NCBI GenBank assembly: GCA_050181465.1
Contig: JBFXDD010000002.1
Span: 124,001 to 188,000 of the forward strand
Direction: 5' to 3'
Length of the DNA stretch: 64,000 nucleotides
DNA from: JACRLW01 sp050181465
Lineage (GTDB): Bacteria > Planctomycetota > UBA1135 > UBA2386
Positions 51,666 through 59,290 of the stretch are shown here, one piece after another. The notes beneath the pieces are model-generated. The model was given only the letters and a program-made list of their open reading frames with translations. It did not search any database and was not told the DNA's origin. The stretch's first letter is position 1. The number at the start of each line of letters is the position of its first letter. Position numbers and translations under genes: made by a program.

Positions 51666-52385
51666 TCAGGCGCGGTCGCGATGGCCTTCGGCGAAGCAGG
51701 CCGGCGGTCGACGCAGGCGACCGAGGTGGCGACCGAGTTCGGCGAAGAGGCGCTTGCGGGCGCGCATGATGCGGATGCCCACGGTTCCCGCCGGCAATCC
51801 GAGTTGCTGGCTGGCCTCCTGATAGGAGACTCCATCGCGCACACAGAGGTTGAAAACGGTGCGGTAGTGCTCGGGGAGCTCTTCGACGGCGCGGCGGAAG
51901 GCACCCATCAGTTCTTCCTCCTCGACTGCGCTCTGGTCACGGTGCTCGACCAAGCTCGCCAGCGGATCGTCGCGACCTTCGTCGAGGTGGAGACTGCTGA
52001 TCGGACGCGGCCGACGTCGTGCGTTGCGCAGTGCCGTGAGAGCCTGGTTGCGAGCGATCTCGAAGATCCAGGCGCGGAAGTTGGTGCCGAGCGTGTAACC
52101 GTCGTTGCGCAGGAAGACCTTCTCGAAGACTTCGTGCGTGACCTCGGTCGTCAGCCAAGGATCGCGCACCAAGCCGCGCACGAAGTGCTGCACGCGACGA
52201 CCGTAGCGATCCTGGAGGGTGCGGATCACGAAGTCGGCTTCGCCGGCCCGAAGGCGCTCGATCAACTCGTCATCGGTCGGCTCGTCACAACCCGCGGCCG
52301 CCTCCGGCGACACTTGGGGAACCCGGCTGGTATCAGCGGGCCAGTCTTGGATGTCGAACTTCGAAGCGAGCGCCGACATGGTCAT
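51666..52385 (-). CDS. ECF-type RNA polymerase sigma factor
   Basis: The 239-residue protein has sigma-70 region 2 (LIERLRAGEADFVIRTLQDR with AWIFEIARNQALTALRNARR) and region 4 (AVEELPEHYRTVFNLCVRDG with SYQEASQQLGLPAGTVGIRI), so it is an extracytoplasmic-function sigma factor. An N-terminal extension of about 35 residues and a basic C-terminal end are present. No anti-sigma gene follows directly; its downstream neighbour is pnp after about 54 bp, so the two may be one transcript. The second Met (position 3) is an alternative start. Its target promoters are unknown. Confidence 0.9.
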   Translation of the reverse strand: MTMSALASKFDIQDWPADTSRVPQVSPEAAAGCDEPTDDELIERLRAGEADFVIRTLQDRYGRRVQHFVRGLVRDPWLTTEVTHEVFEKVFLRNDGYTLGTNFRAWIFEIARNQALTALRNARRRPRPISSLHLDEGRDDPLASLVEHRDQSAVEEEELMGAFRRAVEELPEHYRTVFNLCVRDGVSYQEASQQLGLPAGTVGIRIMRARKRLFAELGRHLGRLRRPPACFAEGHRDRA

Positions 52386-52571
52386 GTCATCGTCACAAGC
52401 AAGTCTCGTGCCGGTGACTCATCGAGCGCTGTCGACAGACGCTAGTTCATTCTCGCCAGAGACTTAGGGCAATACCGCAAGCCGCAATTGGCAGTGGTGC
52501 CAACTTCAATAGGCACCCGCGCGCCCACCGCGGTTGGCGGCGAACTCGGCTCGCTCCAGGCCCACAATCCC

Positions 52572-53555
52572 TCAGACGGGAAACAATTGCGCGCCGCCAT
52601 CGAGGGCCGCGTCGAGCAGTGCCAGGTTGCGGGCGAGGTTCTGATCGTCGATGCCAAACTTGAGCCTGCCGAAGCGGAGCCGCCGCATCGCCAGGTAGAC
52701 GATCGCCGAGCGGATGCCCCACTCGGACTTGATGCGGTCGGAGCCCCATCGGGTGCCGAACCAACGCTCGAGCAGCGATCGCTTCCACTCGTTGCCGCGC
52801 GTGCTGTGGATCCAGAGCCACGCGAAGTCATGGTCCTCGTTGCCCGTGCCGATCCGCTCGAAGTCGATCAGGAAGGGATTGCCCTCGGCATCGACGAGGA
52901 TGTTCTGCTCGGTGAAGTCGCCGTGGACCACGACCGGCAGTCGGGTCTCGGTCCAGCGGACCGCTTCATCGAAGAAGTCGAGGGCGCGGCGCCAACGTCG
53001 TTGTCCGATGACCGACAGCAGCGGGTCGTACATCAGTCGCACTCGCTCGACGTAACTGACCACATCCCAGTGATTGAGCGGGAAGTCACGCCGCCCGAGC
53101 ATCGACTCGGCGCGCAGCGACCGAAGCGCGTCCATCACCGTCATCACTTGGTCGATACCGAGCGATTCCTCGCTCGGGCCGGGCGCGCCGACGATCCACT
53201 CGAGCAGGATCCAGCGCGGGGGATCGAGCGGGTCGAGAAGGACGGTGCGAGGTGCGGGGATGTCGCGGCGATCGGGGTCGACGCCGTCCAGGTAGCGGTA
53301 GAAGGCGCACTCCCGACGGGGAAAGTCGTCCAGTCGAACTTCGGGCGGGTAGAAGCGCGCGTCGTCGGGGCGCACGAACTGCTTCAGCACGAACTCGCGA
53401 CCGGTTGGCCCGCGGCATGGCAACAGCAGCGACGAATGATGGCCCGACAGCGGACGCAGTCGCACGGCCTCGTTCACGACGAGACCCAGTTCGTCCAGGG
53501 TGGCGCGGGCTGCGATCAAGGCCTCTTGCTCCGCGGTGGTCGTTGGTTCGTTCAT
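52572..53555 (-). CDS. APH-family phosphotransferase
   Basis: The 327-residue protein has the fold of aminoglycoside/choline-type kinases: an N-lobe Lys in VLKQFVRPDD, catalytic loop VVHGDFTEQNILVD near residue 210 (the Brenner motif HGDxxxxN), and metal-binding IDFERIG. The substrate is unknown; many members phosphorylate small molecules or glycans and are not antibiotic resistance genes. The C-terminal part is helical and ends GAQLFPV. The ATG at 53555 is selected because the family match starts soon after. It follows the cytochrome gene by 58 bp on the same strand. The 52386-52571 gap shows nothing. Confidence 0.82.
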   Translation of the reverse strand: MNEPTTTAEQEALIAARATLDELGLVVNEAVRLRPLSGHHSSLLLPCRGPTGREFVLKQFVRPDDARFYPPEVRLDDFPRRECAFYRYLDGVDPDRRDIPAPRTVLLDPLDPPRWILLEWIVGAPGPSEESLGIDQVMTVMDALRSLRAESMLGRRDFPLNHWDVVSYVERVRLMYDPLLSVIGQRRWRRALDFFDEAVRWTETRLPVVVHGDFTEQNILVDAEGNPFLIDFERIGTGNEDHDFAWLWIHSTRGNEWKRSLLERWFGTRWGSDRIKSEWGIRSAIVYLAMRRLRFGRLKFGIDDQNLARNLALLDAALDGGAQLFPV

Positions 53556-53613
53556 GCCGGGGACCGGGACTGGGGCCCGCGCGAGATGCGCGTCGCGCCC
53601 GCGCGCACAGACC

Positions 53614-54564
53614 TCACCAGGAGAAGTCCAACTCCTCGAGCAGGCTTTCGGAATCCAGGAATCGATGCACGATACGAACTTTCGCCGCGATTGCACCCGC
53701 CGCCCGCGGCCAGGCGAAGCGACGAGTCTCGTCGACATAGAGGAGGTTCTCGGCATCGATGACGACGTTCCGGCGATCGACCACGCGTTGGCTGTCGAGA
53801 GACTCGACGGTGAACTCGAAGGCGCGCCCGACCAGTCCCGGCACGCGATGGCCCGCGCGGTTGGCGATCGTCAATCGGAGTTCCTCAGCGGTCGCGGTCA
53901 CCTCGACTTCGAACGCGGATGCCGCGAACTCCGCATCACCGGGGCCCAGCAGTTCGTGTCGTCGGCCCTCGCGAATCGTTGGGGTCGGCTGCCCCGTTCG
54001 AGGGTCGTTGGCGATCGGTCGTTCGACGTGAGGCATGTGGCAGCGCACGCAACCCTTGCCGGCCCGCGCGGCGGCGGACTTCGCGTGGTCGCGGGCCAGC
54101 GGGAGCACCGGGCCGATGCGCAGGTCGTGACAGCCGGCGCACAGCCGTGAGGACGACGCTTCGCGAAAGAGCGGATCGCCGTCGGGGGCGTGGCCGTCTG
54201 CGCCCGAGCCGAAGGGACCGTGCACTTGTCCGCGGTGGACGTGGCAGGCCGCGCAGTCGACCCCGTGGTTGCGATCGGCTTCGCGCACGCGCGGTGGGCG
54301 ACCCAGCCGCTCGTGCACGGAGACCGGCGCGTGGCATCCCATGCACCGCTCGGGAGACTTGGTGCGGGCGAGTTCCGCTTGCCAATGCTCGTCGACGAAG
54401 GCCCGCGCGTGGGCGCTCTCGCGCCATTCCGTCGCGATGTTGCGGTGGCAATCCGCGCACTTGCCGGCCGTCGGTGAGCAGGCGGCAGACAGGGTCGCCG
54501 GCTCCGTAGGCGCTCCCAGCCACGCGGCCATCGCCAGGATCGAGAGCACCGCCAGCGCGCGCAT
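53614..54564 (-). CDS. Secreted five-haem cytochrome c
   Basis: The 316-residue protein has a signal peptide and five CxxCH haem sites (CADCH, CMGCH, CAACH, CAGCH, CVRCH) in its first 190 residues, in an arrangement resembling cytochrome c554-like multihaem proteins. The last 110 residues are beta-rich (FEVEVTATAEELRLTIANRA, then GHRVPG) and hold no haem site. The N-terminal part is likely periplasmic, carrying electrons in respiratory nitrogen or sulfur metabolism; the actual substrate cannot be deduced. The APH-type gene follows. The 166-bp gap to the DUF4388 gene is divergent. Confidence 0.9.
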   Translation of the reverse strand: MRALAVLSILAMAAWLGAPTEPATLSAACSPTAGKCADCHRNIATEWRESAHARAFVDEHWQAELARTKSPERCMGCHAPVSVHERLGRPPRVREADRNHGVDCAACHVHRGQVHGPFGSGADGHAPDGDPLFREASSSRLCAGCHDLRIGPVLPLARDHAKSAAARAGKGCVRCHMPHVERPIANDPRTGQPTPTIREGRRHELLGPGDAEFAASAFEVEVTATAEELRLTIANRAGHRVPGLVGRAFEFTVESLDSQRVVDRRNVVIDAENLLYVDETRRFAWPRAAGAIAAKVRIVHRFLDSESLLEELDFSW

Positions 54565-54730
54565 CAGCGCAGTGTTGCAATCTTCGACGCTGCGCTCAAC
54601 CCGCAGCGTGAGGCGAAGACCTTGGTCGTGTGACGCCCATGGTCTCGCGAGATCGCCGCAAGACGGCCACCATTCGACCTTTGGCTCAAGCGCGGGCTAC
54701 GGCACCGACGAAATTCCGGGTTACACCGTC

Positions 54731-56017
54731 GTGTCGCGAATCGATCCCACAGACCCTGGAGCCGACCGAAACGTCGAAGACCTCGCGCTCGACGTCGCTG
54801 CCGTGATCACGGCGATGGCGCGAGGTGAGGGAGAGCTGGCGGAAGCAGACCTCACGCACCTCTTGGCGCGAACCCGGGAAGTCTTCCAGCGGAAGAAGGA
54901 GATGTCGGGGACGAAGAGCGACACCTTCGCGCTCGTCGCCGAGCATCTGTTCTCGCGGGTGCGCCGCGCGCTCCGGACCTTCCTCCGCTCCGCGGACCAG
55001 AAGAGTGAAGTACGACAAGCCGAGTGGGTGCTCGGTGCCGTCATCGGTCAGGCCGCGCTTGGCGAACTCGCGGCAGCCTTCGATCGAACGATGTTGGCGT
55101 CGTCCGGCCCGCAGGACTACAGCTTCGCGGGTCGAGCGGACTTCATCGCCATCGAGGAAGTGCTCCAGATGTTGGGCTCCGGCAAGCACACCGGCTGCCT
55201 CAGCCTCGAGAAGCACGACAACCGGCTCGATATCTTCATCCAGCGCGGTGTGATCGCCTTCCTCGATCCGCACGCGGTCGTTCGCCGCGTTCTGCCGGGG
55301 GCGACGCCGATGGAATACCGCGAGATCGGCGCCGACCTGCTTGCGCGGGCACAGGTCCGCCATCGGGAGGAGGGCACTCCGACCGTGCTGACGCTGCACG
55401 AAGCCGGAGTGTTCCGTGGCGCAGAGCTGCGCGGTGTCGTCCGTCAACTCGGTGGCGAAGTGCTGTTCGACTTCTTGCGAGCGCAGGAAGAAAGCTACTT
55501 CTCGTACCGCAAGCTCGACACGCTGCCCGACTTCGCGCTGGCATACGACCTGCGACTCGGGATCACGCCGATCCTTCTCGAGACGACCAAGCGACTCGAC
55601 GACTGGCGTACGCTCCGGTCGGTGTTTCCCGACCCGCGGGCTGCGATCAAGCCGATGCCGGACATGCTCGCACGCATCGCCTCCCTCACGCTGGGCGTCG
55701 TCGAGATCAAGCTGTTGACCATGATCGACGGCGAGAACTCGCCCGAGAAGCTGGCCCAAGCGATCGGACTGCCGATCACCGACGTCTATCAGCTGCTGGT
55801 GCAACTCGCGCGCGAGGGTGCCATCGAAGCTGCCGGACGCTTCGAAGGGATCGATCACGCCGTGCACAACGTCCAAGACTCCTTGCAGGCGGCCTTCGAC
55901 GCGCTCGACGCGAACGACGATGTCCTCGCGGTCGAGAGTGCCCTCGATCGCGTGCTCGGCGGCGACCTGGGGGCCGGGCCGCGCAGCGGCGCCAACTCGC
56001 GGTTCCACCTGCGCTGA
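54731..56017 (+). CDS. DUF4388 (PATAN)-domain protein
   Basis: The 428-residue protein has an N-terminal helical segment with many acidic residues, then two copies of the PATAN/DUF4388 type domain. The first is at about 135-215 (GRADFIAIEEVLQMLGSGKH, TGCLSLEKHD), the second near 230-300 (TLHEAGVFRGAELRGVVRQL). A winged-helix-like C-terminal part follows (LAQAIGLPITDVYQLLVQLA). Such proteins act in two-component and motility signalling, for example in PatA and in gliding regulation. It has no receiver or kinase domain. Start set at a GTG at 54731, the last start before the conserved part; the frame is open upstream without a better site. Its stop lies 10 bp from that of the next gene. Confidence 0.75.
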   Translation: MSRIDPTDPGADRNVEDLALDVAAVITAMARGEGELAEADLTHLLARTREVFQRKKEMSGTKSDTFALVAEHLFSRVRRALRTFLRSADQKSEVRQAEWVLGAVIGQAALGELAAAFDRTMLASSGPQDYSFAGRADFIAIEEVLQMLGSGKHTGCLSLEKHDNRLDIFIQRGVIAFLDPHAVVRRVLPGATPMEYREIGADLLARAQVRHREEGTPTVLTLHEAGVFRGAELRGVVRQLGGEVLFDFLRAQEESYFSYRKLDTLPDFALAYDLRLGITPILLETTKRLDDWRTLRSVFPDPRAAIKPMPDMLARIASLTLGVVEIKLLTMIDGENSPEKLAQAIGLPITDVYQLLVQLAREGAIEAAGRFEGIDHAVHNVQDSLQAAFDALDANDDVLAVESALDRVLGGDLGAGPRSGANSRFHLR

Positions 56018-56027
56018 GTCTCGACGA

Positions 56028-57359
56028 TCAGCGGCTGCGCCGGTAGACGGCGATCCAGAGGTCGCGTCGATAGGCCGCCTCGGCAGCGACCGCGACTCGG
56101 CGGAAGCCTGCCGCATCGAACCACGCGTCGAGGGCGCTGAGCGCGCGCGCGAATCGGGTCTGCGGCCGTCCGAAGATGCGGCTGCGCAGCGTACGCATCA
56201 GGTGATGTGCCGAGACGGGATGGAAGAAGGACACCAGCACGGCGCCGTCGGCGATGCGGGCGGCTTCACGGCAGACGGCGTGCGCGATGTCGTCGGGGAC
56301 GTGGTGGAGGAATCGGAAGACGATCACGCCGTCGAACGCGCGATCCGCAAAAGGCATCGCCAAGGCATCGGCGCAGGCCAGCCGATCGTCGGCCGTGGGA
56401 TCCTTCCCCTGCGCTGCCTCGGCCAGCATGGCACGAGAGCGATCCGCTCCGTGCCAGCGGGTATCGAGATCCTCGCACAGGGATCGCAACCGTCCGCGGC
56501 CGCAGGGCAGATCCAAGACGTGTGCACCGGGTGCGAACGGCCATACCGACGCGAGCAGCGAGCGCTCGCGACCGTCGCGGGACCTGCTCCGCTCGCCGTA
56601 TCGCTTGGCGCGGAGCGCGGCGTCGTAGCGACCGTGCGTATCGAACGGCGGCAGGGCGGAGATCACCGCGCGCGTGCGGGTGCCGTGTCCGCTCGCACGG
56701 AGCATGCGGACCGCCGCCCGGAGCGCGAATCGCCGCGCGATCACGATCCCCGCGGCAGACTTGATCGTGCGGCGCAACATGCGCACGAGATCCCGTCCCG
56801 ACGCGCGACCGCGGCGGCCTCGATGGAGGTCGATCACGCCGAAGTCGACGCCGCCTTGGTCGTTCGGCGTCGCGAACACGTGCTCCAGCGACAGGTCGGG
56901 CAAGACGAAACCGGCGCGGACGAGCGCGCCGGCGAAGTCGGCTGCCGCCAGCACCGTGCGAGGATCCACCCCGGTGCGAAGGAATCGGTCGCGCAGACTC
57001 TCACCCGCCAAGTTCGCCAGGAGGCAGCAACTGGCGGCACCGTCGATTCCGAGTGCGACCGCCCGAGCGGCGCGGAACCCGCGAGCCTGGAGGTCCTGGG
57101 CCATGCGCACCTCGCGTTCGGCGTCGTGAGTGCAGCGCGGCTGCGACCAGCGATTGCGCCAGCGGTTCTTCGCCTGCGTCCTCGTGAATCGTTTCAGCCA
57201 GTAGACCCCGCCATCGTCCGAGTGCACGCGGTGCACGTTGCGCCAGCGATTGGGGGGCAGCACGGGTTCCGTCTCGGCCCGCGCGAGTGTCCGCTCCAGA
57301 TCGACGAAGCTCGCGCGCTCGATCACCGTGGCGTCGAGGAAGGTCCAGACCGGCGGCAC
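56028..57359 (-). CDS. WaaP/InaA-type kinase fused to a SAM methyltransferase
   Basis: The 443-residue protein joins two domains. Residues 1-215 resemble lipopolysaccharide kinases of the WaaP/InaA group: an N-lobe Lys in YWLKRFTRTQ, a catalytic loop LPDLSLEHVFAT in place of H-x-D-x-x-x-x-N, and VIDLHRGRRG as the metal-binding Asp. The N-lobe is complete, but the Asn of the catalytic loop is His. Residues 260-443 are a class I methyltransferase (HVLDLPCGRGRLRSL, ADRSRAMLAEA, ADALAMPFADRAFDGVIVF), close to the stand-alone protein at 46439. The fusion could decorate lipid A or another glycolipid with phosphate and methyl groups. That is inference. Confidence 0.8.
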   Translation of the reverse strand: MPPVWTFLDATVIERASFVDLERTLARAETEPVLPPNRWRNVHRVHSDDGGVYWLKRFTRTQAKNRWRNRWSQPRCTHDAEREVRMAQDLQARGFRAARAVALGIDGAASCCLLANLAGESLRDRFLRTGVDPRTVLAAADFAGALVRAGFVLPDLSLEHVFATPNDQGGVDFGVIDLHRGRRGRASGRDLVRMLRRTIKSAAGIVIARRFALRAAVRMLRASGHGTRTRAVISALPPFDTHGRYDAALRAKRYGERSRSRDGRERSLLASVWPFAPGAHVLDLPCGRGRLRSLCEDLDTRWHGADRSRAMLAEAAQGKDPTADDRLACADALAMPFADRAFDGVIVFRFLHHVPDDIAHAVCREAARIADGAVLVSFFHPVSAHHLMRTLRSRIFGRPQTRFARALSALDAWFDAAGFRRVAVAAEAAYRRDLWIAVYRRSR

Positions 57360-57400
57360 GTCGGCATGCTCGCGAACCCCATCGACGGCGGCAAGCCTGT

Positions 57401-57584
57401 CTAGCCCGGATTATTCGTGAACGTCTGCTGCGATCGCCACAAGTCGCGCCCGGCGGCGTCGCTACGACGGCTCCTCCCTGGCAGCGTAGCTACAGCTACG
57501 CTTCGGTCGTCGACCGTCGTAGCTCCTTGCCGGGCATCGACCTGAGTCGATCTCGCGACGACGTTCACGAATAATCCGGGCTAG
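57401..57584 (+). repeat. CTAG-bounded palindromic repeat, copy 4 (tandem, first)
   Basis: The terminal 23 bases are perfect inverted repeats: CTAGCCCGGATTATTCGTG and onward at the left, and CGAATAATCCGGGCTAG at the right end. The dyad centre (AGCGTAGCT at 57483, AGCTACGCT at 57494) falls exactly in the middle. The right CTAG (57581-57584) is shared with the next copy. Confidence 0.92.
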
Positions 57585-57764
57585 CCCGAACTACTCGTGA
57601 ACGTCTGCTGCGATCGCCACAAGTCGTGCCCGGCGTCGTCGCTACGTCGGCTCCTCCCTGGCAGCGTAGCCACAACTGCGCGTCGGTCGCCGACCGACGC
57701 AGCTCCTTGCCGGACATCGACGTGCGGCGATCTCGCGACGACGTTCACGAGTAGTCCGGGCTAG
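57581..57764 (+). repeat. CTAG-bounded palindromic repeat, copy 5 (tandem, second)
   Basis: Direct tandem repeat of copy 4 with a period of exactly 180 bp, sharing CTAG at 57581. It ends at CTAG 57761-57764. It is diverged in the centre (CAACTGCGCG instead of CAGCTACGCT), so its apex hairpin is weakened. The two copies occupy 57401-57764 of the 446-bp gap before the deaminase gene; the rest shows nothing. Confidence 0.92.
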
Positions 57765-57805
57765 CGCTTCTTGCCCGACGTCGACTCCGCACCCAGAATC
57801 GCGCG

Positions 57806-59083
57806 ATGCCCAAGAGCAAGCCGGCCGGCCCCAAGAAGGCGGCTTCTGCGATCGATCGTGAATTCCTCGCCTCCCTGCCGAAGGCGGACCTCCACGTCCA
57901 CCTCGACGGTTCGCTGCGAGTCGAGACGCTGATCGAACTGGCGGCTGAGCGCAAGGTGGCGTTGCCCAGCACCAGTCGCGACGGGTTGCTCGAACTCGTC
58001 TTCAAGCGGGCCTACAAGAACCTCCCCGAGTATCTGAAGGGATTCGAGTTCACGGTCGCCTGCTTGCAGGATGCCGAGTCGTTGGAGCGAGCGGCGTACG
58101 AGTTGTGTCTCGATTGCGACGCGGAAAACGTCTGCTACGTCGAGATGCGGTTTGCGCCGCAGCTGCACGTGCATGACGCCTTTCAGATCCGGGACGTCCT
58201 CCGCGCGGTCGCGCGCGGGATCGAGCGCGCTCGCAAGCACATCAACAAGCGCCAGGACATCGTCGACGGAACGCGACCGCCCTTCGCCGCCGGAGTCATC
58301 GTCTGCGCGATGCGATTCTTCCTGCCGGTGTTCTCGCGTCACTATGCCGCTTACTTCGCGGCACTTCCGCACGCACCTCGTGAACAGATCTACTCTCTGG
58401 CATCGCTCGAGCTGGCTCGTGCGACGGTCGCCGCCGTGGAGGAGGATGCCTTGCCGGTGGTGGGTTTCGATCTCGCGGGCCAGGAGCGCGGTTTTCCCGC
58501 CGCCCACCACGCGGCCGCCTACCAGTTGATCCACGACCACTTCCTCGGTGCGACGGTGCACGCCGGTGAGGACTATGGACCCGAGTCGATCTTCCAGGCG
58601 ATCACCGACTGTCATGCCGATCGCGTCGGTCACGGGACGTGGCTGTTCTCCGCCGGTCGCATCGTCGATCCGCGGATTCGCGACAAGCGGCGCTACATCG
58701 AGAACCTGGTCCGATACGTCGCCGACCGCCGCATCACCTTGGAAGTGTGTCTGACCAGTAACCAGCAGACGCTGCCCGAACTGCGCGACGACTTGCGCAA
58801 GCATCCCTTCGGCAAGATGCGCAAGGCGAAGGTCAGCACTGCGCTGTGCACCGACAACCGGCTGGTGTCACGGACGACCGTCACCGACGAAGTCCAGAAG
58901 GCGGTCGATACCTTCGGTCTGGCGCCTCGCGAGCTCAAAGACATCCTGGTCTACGGTTTCAAACGCTCCTTCTATCCCGGGCCGTATCGCGAGAAGCGGG
59001 ATTACGTCCGGCTGGTGTTGGACACGATGGAGCGCCTGTTCCTCGACCGGGGAATGGACGTTCGTGCCGGCACGCGCGCCTGA
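57806..59083 (+). CDS. Adenosine deaminase-family protein
   Basis: The 425-residue protein belongs to the metallo-dependent deaminase family: HVHLDGSL near residue 30 binds zinc, VHAGED near 250 holds the third His and the catalytic Glu, RVGHGTWL carries another active-site His, and CLTSNQQT follows. The last motif reads CTDNRLVS instead of NTDDP; the zinc Asp is kept but the second Asp is Asn, a pattern I recall from actinobacterial adenosine deaminases. Length is about 60 residues above E. coli Add. Natural substrate may be adenosine or a related nucleoside. A basic N-terminus (KPAGPKKAAS) precedes the barrel. It follows two tandem palindromes. Confidence 0.85.
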   Translation: MPKSKPAGPKKAASAIDREFLASLPKADLHVHLDGSLRVETLIELAAERKVALPSTSRDGLLELVFKRAYKNLPEYLKGFEFTVACLQDAESLERAAYELCLDCDAENVCYVEMRFAPQLHVHDAFQIRDVLRAVARGIERARKHINKRQDIVDGTRPPFAAGVIVCAMRFFLPVFSRHYAAYFAALPHAPREQIYSLASLELARATVAAVEEDALPVVGFDLAGQERGFPAAHHAAAYQLIHDHFLGATVHAGEDYGPESIFQAITDCHADRVGHGTWLFSAGRIVDPRIRDKRRYIENLVRYVADRRITLEVCLTSNQQTLPELRDDLRKHPFGKMRKAKVSTALCTDNRLVSRTTVTDEVQKAVDTFGLAPRELKDILVYGFKRSFYPGPYREKRDYVRLVLDTMERLFLDRGMDVRAGTRA

Positions 59084-59103
59084 ACGATCGCGCACTCGCG
59101 CTC

Positions 59104-59287
59104 CTCGCCCGGACGAATCGCGATCGACGTCGCCGGATCGCCTCAGCTCGATGCTCGGCAAGGAGCTGCGTCGGTCGACGACCGAAGCGAAGCCGTGGCT
59201 ACGCTGCCGGGCAGGAGCCCACGCAGCGACGCGGCCGGGCGCGAGTTGCGGCGATCGCAGCAGGCGTTCGCGAATCGTCCGGGCCAG
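59104..59287 (-). repeat. CTAG-type palindromic repeat, copy 6 (inverted orientation)
   Basis: Reverse complement of the other copies, 180 bp between end motifs (CTCG at 59104, CCAG at 59284, both CTAG variants). It fills the gap between the deaminase stop and the stop of the membrane gene, so it lies between converging genes, where a bidirectional terminator would be expected. Moderately diverged. Confidence 0.85.
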
Positions 59288-59290
59288 CTC

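Noticed and set aside
52572..53555. Antibiotic resistance aminoglycoside kinase
   Set aside because: Only general APH-fold motifs are present; the fold is used for many substrates and no resistance context is seen.
57401..57764. Tandem repeats as a CRISPR array
   Set aside because: The 180-bp units are similar throughout, with no short repeat/unique spacer pattern and no cas genes.
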